DNA of 7,990 nt, from positions 1 to 7,990 of the forward strand of contig CAZARE010000309.1 of NCBI GenBank assembly GCA_964487455.1, given 5' to 3'. The notes under the pieces were generated by a model. The model searched no databases, was not told the origin of the DNA, and saw nothing but the letters and a program-made list of their open reading frames with translations. The position numbers and the translations under genes are program-made. This document shows positions 5,704 through 7,990 of the stretch, one piece after another; within the stretch, counting starts at the first letter, position 1; each line of letters begins with the position of its first letter. Origin of the DNA: DASWJZ01 sp964487455 (GTDB lineage: Bacteria; Pseudomonadota; Alphaproteobacteria; Rhizobiales; Afifellaceae).

Positions 5704-6303
5704 ATGAAGCACCAGACCAGCGCGGCCCTCTATGAGTACTGGCTGAGCTGCCACGGCGATAGCGCGGTACGTGCCGGCGGAATCAATGCGGCCAAACTGG
5801 CACCGCTGCTTCCCGATCTCTTCCTGGTGGATCTCGATCCCGCCGAGGACGCCCGTTTCCGGTTTTGCGGCGCCGCGATGGCGTCCCGCTACGGGCGCGA
5901 CCTTACCGACGAGAGCTTCCTTGCGCTGTGGAACCCTGACGACAGACAGGCGCTGAGGCGGGATCTGCACGTCATGGGATCACGCTCGACCGGAATGGTG
6001 GCCGGCGTGATGGGCGAGACGATGGGCGGCGGCTTCGTTGCCTACGAGATGCTGCTGCTGCCGCTGGCGGGTGCGCACGGCGGGGCTGGCGCACTTGGGT
6101 CGATGGCGCGCATCGGTGGCCACGCCGAGCAGAATCGCATTCGCGGCCGAATCGTCGCGCAGTCGCTGCGCTCGATCCGATTCCTGCCGGCCGCCAAGTC
6201 GAGCGCGCGCCCTGTTACCGAAGCGTCCGATGTCTTGCCACCGGCTCCTGCCCGCACACCGCGACGGTATCGGCACCTTATCGTCGTAACCGGCGGCAAG
6301 TAG
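5704..6303 (+). CDS. PAS domain protein (PAS_5 family)
   Basis: A 199-residue cytosolic protein of the alphaproteobacterial PAS_5 family, a PAS-like sensory fold whose ligand is generally unknown. Family landmarks: ALYEYWLSCHGD (8-19), LAPLLPDLFLVDLD (32-45), FRFCGAAMASRYGRDLTDESFLALW (52-76), YEMLLLPLAG (114-123) followed by LGSMARIGG, and SLRSIRFLP (154-162). The last 40 residues are Ala/Pro/Arg-rich (SDVLPPAPARTPRRYRHL) and look like a flexible basic tail. There is no kinase, GGDEF, EAL or HTH output domain, so any signal must pass to a partner. Start ATG at 5704 has AGAGG 4 nt upstream. It is followed on the same strand by the PilZ gene after 110 bp, a gap that may contain a separate promoter. 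A role in sensing is inferred from the fold only. Confidence 0.85.
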   Translation: MKHQTSAALYEYWLSCHGDSAVRAGGINAAKLAPLLPDLFLVDLDPAEDARFRFCGAAMASRYGRDLTDESFLALWNPDDRQALRRDLHVMGSRSTGMVAGVMGETMGGGFVAYEMLLLPLAGAHGGAGALGSMARIGGHAEQNRIRGRIVAQSLRSIRFLPAAKSSARPVTEASDVLPPAPARTPRRYRHLIVVTGGK

Positions 6304-6413
6304 ACGGCCGCGCGGGACCCCGTTCCCAAGCGCTTACCGATATTTAACCACAGCCGCATAGCTTCCGAGATGGACCGCATCCGCCCGTCTAGGTTGGATC
6401 AATCGGAGTCGCC

Positions 6414-7037
6414 ATGCAGGCGCTGCAAGCCGAAGAAGCAAGACAACCGGTCCAGCTGGACCGGCGCCGCTATCAGCGTGTGCAGCTGAGTCTGCTCGGC
6501 CGATGCATGTTCCCGGATCAGCGCGAGTGTCCCTGCCAGGTCTCGGAGATCTCCCCGGGCGACGCTTCCATCATCAGCCCGTTCGGCGCCGAGGTCGGCG
6601 AGCGTGTCATCGCCTACATCGACAATATCGGTCGCGTCGAGGGCGTGATCCTGGAGAAGACCGAGCAGGGCTTCCTCATGTCCATCTCCGCCTCGCAGCG
6701 CAAGCGCGACAAGCTCGCCGATACGCTGACCTGGCTCGCCAACCGCCATGTCCTTAGCCTCGACGAGGACCGCCGCCATCTCAGGCGGACACCGAAGCGC
6801 AGCGAGACGAGCATCGTCCTCTCCGACGGCAGCTCTCACTCCGTGCGCGTTATCGACATGTCCCTGTCGGGCGCGGCCATCTCGACAAATCTCAGGCCGC
6901 CCATCGGCTCGCCAGTTCGCCTCGGCCGGCTCGGCGCCCGCATCGTGCGCCACTTCGACGACGGCATCGGCATCGAGTTCATGCGCCTCATGTCGGACAC
7001 CGCGATCGAGCAGGCAATCGAGAAGGACTATTTCTGA
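6414..7037 (+). CDS. Tandem PilZ domain protein, candidate cyclic-di-GMP receptor
   Basis: A 207-residue soluble protein with two PilZ-like domains. PilZ domains bind cyclic-di-GMP through RxxxR and (D/N)xSxxG motifs. The C-terminal domain (about 122-205) has both intact: R125-TPK-R129 and D148-MSLS-G153, then a typical GIGIEFM strand (184-190). The N-terminal domain (about 16-115) has R18-RYQ-R22, but the second motif is degenerate: around EISPGDASI (45-53) the Asp/Asn position is Glu45 and the glycine is shifted. It may be a non-binding or dimerising domain. No membrane segment or signal peptide is visible. Start ATG at 6414 has GGAG (6405-6408) 5 nt upstream; the same stretch contains a GAGTC site. 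It lies between a PAS_5 gene and a BTLCP proteinase gene, both on the same strand. Its target is unknown. Confidence 0.9.
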   Translation: MQALQAEEARQPVQLDRRRYQRVQLSLLGRCMFPDQRECPCQVSEISPGDASIISPFGAEVGERVIAYIDNIGRVEGVILEKTEQGFLMSISASQRKRDKLADTLTWLANRHVLSLDEDRRHLRRTPKRSETSIVLSDGSSHSVRVIDMSLSGAAISTNLRPPIGSPVRLGRLGARIVRHFDDGIGIEFMRLMSDTAIEQAIEKDYF

Positions 7038-7079
7038 GGCTTCGCGGCGGCCTTGCCCTGCCCCCACCCCGAGCCGTTC

Positions 7080-7132
7080 ATCAAACGTTGATCTAAACTT
7101 TTAGCGCAAGCGCAAGCGAATTCTGCTATGGT
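7080..7132 (+). promoter_or_regulatory. Candidate promoter/operator for the BTLCP gene
   Basis: The spacer after the PilZ gene holds closely packed symmetric elements: ATCAA-ACG-TTGAT (7080-7092), CTAAA-CT-TTTAG (7093-7104), and a GCGCAAGCGCAAGCG direct repeat (7104-7118). These are followed by TGCTATGGT (7124-7132), which resembles an extended -10. I see no good -35 at the standard distance. The promoter reading is tentative, but it agrees with translation starting downstream at 7158. Confidence 0.35.
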
Positions 7133-7157
7133 CCCGCCAAAATGGGGGGCGATAAGA

Positions 7158-7775
7158 ATGTTCGCGCGTATATGCCGGCCCCTGTTGGCCGGCTTTGTTG
7201 TATTCGGGCTGGGGGTTGCCGGGGCGCATCCGATCGGGCCCGACAGCCTGAAGATGAAGATCAACGGGTGGACCAATCCGCCTGTCGGCTACGTCGATTT
7301 CTGCCGGAACTTCCCGGATGAGTGCCTCGCGACCGGCTCGGCCAACCCCGAGCCCCTTTCGACGTGGCGCTGGCGCGACCTCAATGAGGTCAACACCCTC
7401 GTCAACCATTTCATCGCGCCGGCCACGGACCTTGAGCTCTACGGTGCCGACGAGGTGTGGACGCTGCCGGACGAGTACGGAGACTGCGAGGACTACGTCC
7501 TGCTCAAGCGCAAATGGCTGATCGAGCGCGGCTGGTCTTCGGGGACTCTCCTGGTGACGGTGGTTTTCGATGAGGTCGGCGACGGGCACGCCGTGCTTCT
7601 GGCGCGCACCGGCGGCGGCGACTTCGTGCTCGACAACAAGACCGACGCGGTGTTGCCTTGGCACGAAACCGCCTATCGCTTCGTGAAGCGACAATCGGTC
7701 GTCAACCCGAACCGCTGGGTTTCGGTCGGCGATCCCCGCTGGACCACGCCGAGCACCGCGACGCCGCGCCAATAG
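7158..7775 (+). CDS. Exported transglutaminase-like cysteine proteinase (BTLCP family, LapG-like)
   Basis: A predicted periplasmic cysteine protease of the BTLCP family. LapG, the best known member, cleaves the N-terminus of a large surface adhesin under cyclic-di-GMP control. With ATG at 7158 the protein has 205 residues and a clear signal peptide: MFARICR, a hydrophobic core PLLAGFVVFGLGV, and probable cleavage after AGA at residue 23. A catalytic triad can be read as C110 (YGDCEDYVLLK), H144 (DGHAVLL) and D159 (FVLDNKTD), in family order and spacing. C49 and C56 (FCRNFPDEC) could form a disulfide in the periplasm. The in-frame ATG at 7128 would put ten residues before the signal peptide and lacks a ribosome binding site, whereas GGGGGG (7144-7149) precedes 7158 by 8 nt. 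It follows the tandem-PilZ gene on the same strand. No lapA-like adhesin or LapD-like receptor is in the window, so the substrate is unknown. Confidence 0.9.
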   Translation: MFARICRPLLAGFVVFGLGVAGAHPIGPDSLKMKINGWTNPPVGYVDFCRNFPDECLATGSANPEPLSTWRWRDLNEVNTLVNHFIAPATDLELYGADEVWTLPDEYGDCEDYVLLKRKWLIERGWSSGTLLVTVVFDEVGDGHAVLLARTGGGDFVLDNKTDAVLPWHETAYRFVKRQSVVNPNRWVSVGDPRWTTPSTATPRQ

Positions 7776-7817
7776 AGAGGCCGCGCGATTCCGACTGACG
7801 TTGATGCGGACGCTGGC

Positions 7818-7839
7818 GCCGCGCGTTCCAGCGCGCGGC
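7818..7839. terminator. GC hairpin between convergent BTLCP gene and minus-strand gene
   Basis: An 8-bp perfect stem (GCCGCGCG at 7818-7825 with CGCGCGGC at 7832-7839, loop TTCCAG), extendable by GGC/GCC around a single bulged T. It sits in the 70-bp convergent spacer where a terminator is expected. No T-run follows on either strand, so the call is by position and stem only. Confidence 0.4.
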
Positions 7840-7845
7840 TGCCTG

Positions 7846-7989
7846 TCAGGCGCTGATCATCAGGCTGACGTAGAAAATCCCGGCGCAAACGCTCCACATC
7901 CCCGCGATGATCACGCCGACCAGCGCCGGCAGGATCGTGATCTCGCGCGCCCTGAGACCGGATACGACACGGCGGACCACGAGAAACGG
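7846..7989 (-). CDS. C-terminus of an unidentified membrane protein (5' end outside the window)
   Basis: On the minus strand an open frame enters from the right edge and ends at TGA (complement of 7846-7848), giving 47 residues. The sequence runs from a basic segment (VVRRVVSGLRAREITI) into one hydrophobic helix (LPALVGVIIAGMWSVCAGIFYVSLMISA) that ends the protein. This is a typical last transmembrane helix preceded by a positive cytoplasmic loop. I do not recognise the family. The hydrophobic composition, stop position after the helix, and convergent hairpin next to it support a real gene. It is too short to name a function. Confidence 0.55.
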   Translation of the reverse strand, partial: PFLVVRRVVSGLRAREITILPALVGVIIAGMWSVCAGIFYVSLMISA

Positions 7990-7990
7990 C

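Noticed and set aside
7128..7157. Upstream ATG for the BTLCP gene
   Set aside because: No ribosome binding site, it would bury the signal peptide behind ten residues, and its ATG lies in a possible -10 element.
7673..7897. 74-codon minus-strand frame overlapping the end of the BTLCP gene
   Set aside because: It overlaps coding DNA and the convergent hairpin; the other minus frame in this region encodes a plausible membrane helix.

Overview
The window reads as chromosomal DNA from a GC-rich alphaproteobacterium, most likely Hyphomicrobiales (Rhizobiales). Three things point there: strongly GC-biased third codon positions in every gene; the block of NifU-type Fe-S scaffold, yidD and thrS lying divergent from folE-hisI, an order I associate with rhizobial and Brucella-like genomes from memory; and the alphaproteobacteria-typical PAS_5 and BTLCP families. 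I see no IS element, phage gene, tRNA, rRNA or CRISPR array, and base composition is even throughout.

Left part (30-2866, minus strand): an Fe-S scaffold-like protein, then yidD, then thrS, all co-directional with gaps of 32 and 75 bp and probably one transcript. A 117-bp divergent promoter region (2867-2983) separates this block from the plus-strand pair folE-hisI (2984-4042), which are 18 bp apart. folE makes the first committed step of pterin synthesis and hisI a ring-opening step of histidine synthesis. hisI converges on a two-CBS-domain protein gene (4084-4512, minus) across a short GC-rich hairpin.

Middle (4686-5703): a minus-strand rhomboid intramembrane protease. Directly upstream of it, and reading in its direction, is a textbook intrinsic terminator (5447-5482), so either a short minus-strand RNA ends there or the rhomboid message has an attenuator-like leader. 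The 307-bp intergenic region 5397-5703 holds this element and the upstream region of the next gene.

Right part (5704-7775, plus strand): three genes in a row, a PAS_5 sensor-type protein, a tandem-PilZ protein (candidate cyclic-di-GMP receptor) and an exported transglutaminase-like cysteine proteinase of the BTLCP family that includes LapG. Together they suggest a sensing, second-messenger and envelope-proteolysis module, although the sequence shows only adjacency. The window ends with the C-terminus of an unidentified minus-strand membrane protein (7846-7989).

Most genes are housekeeping. The points most worth checking are the terminator in front of the rhomboid gene, the PAS-PilZ-BTLCP group, and the Fe-S scaffold homologue that lacks the third cluster-ligand cysteine.
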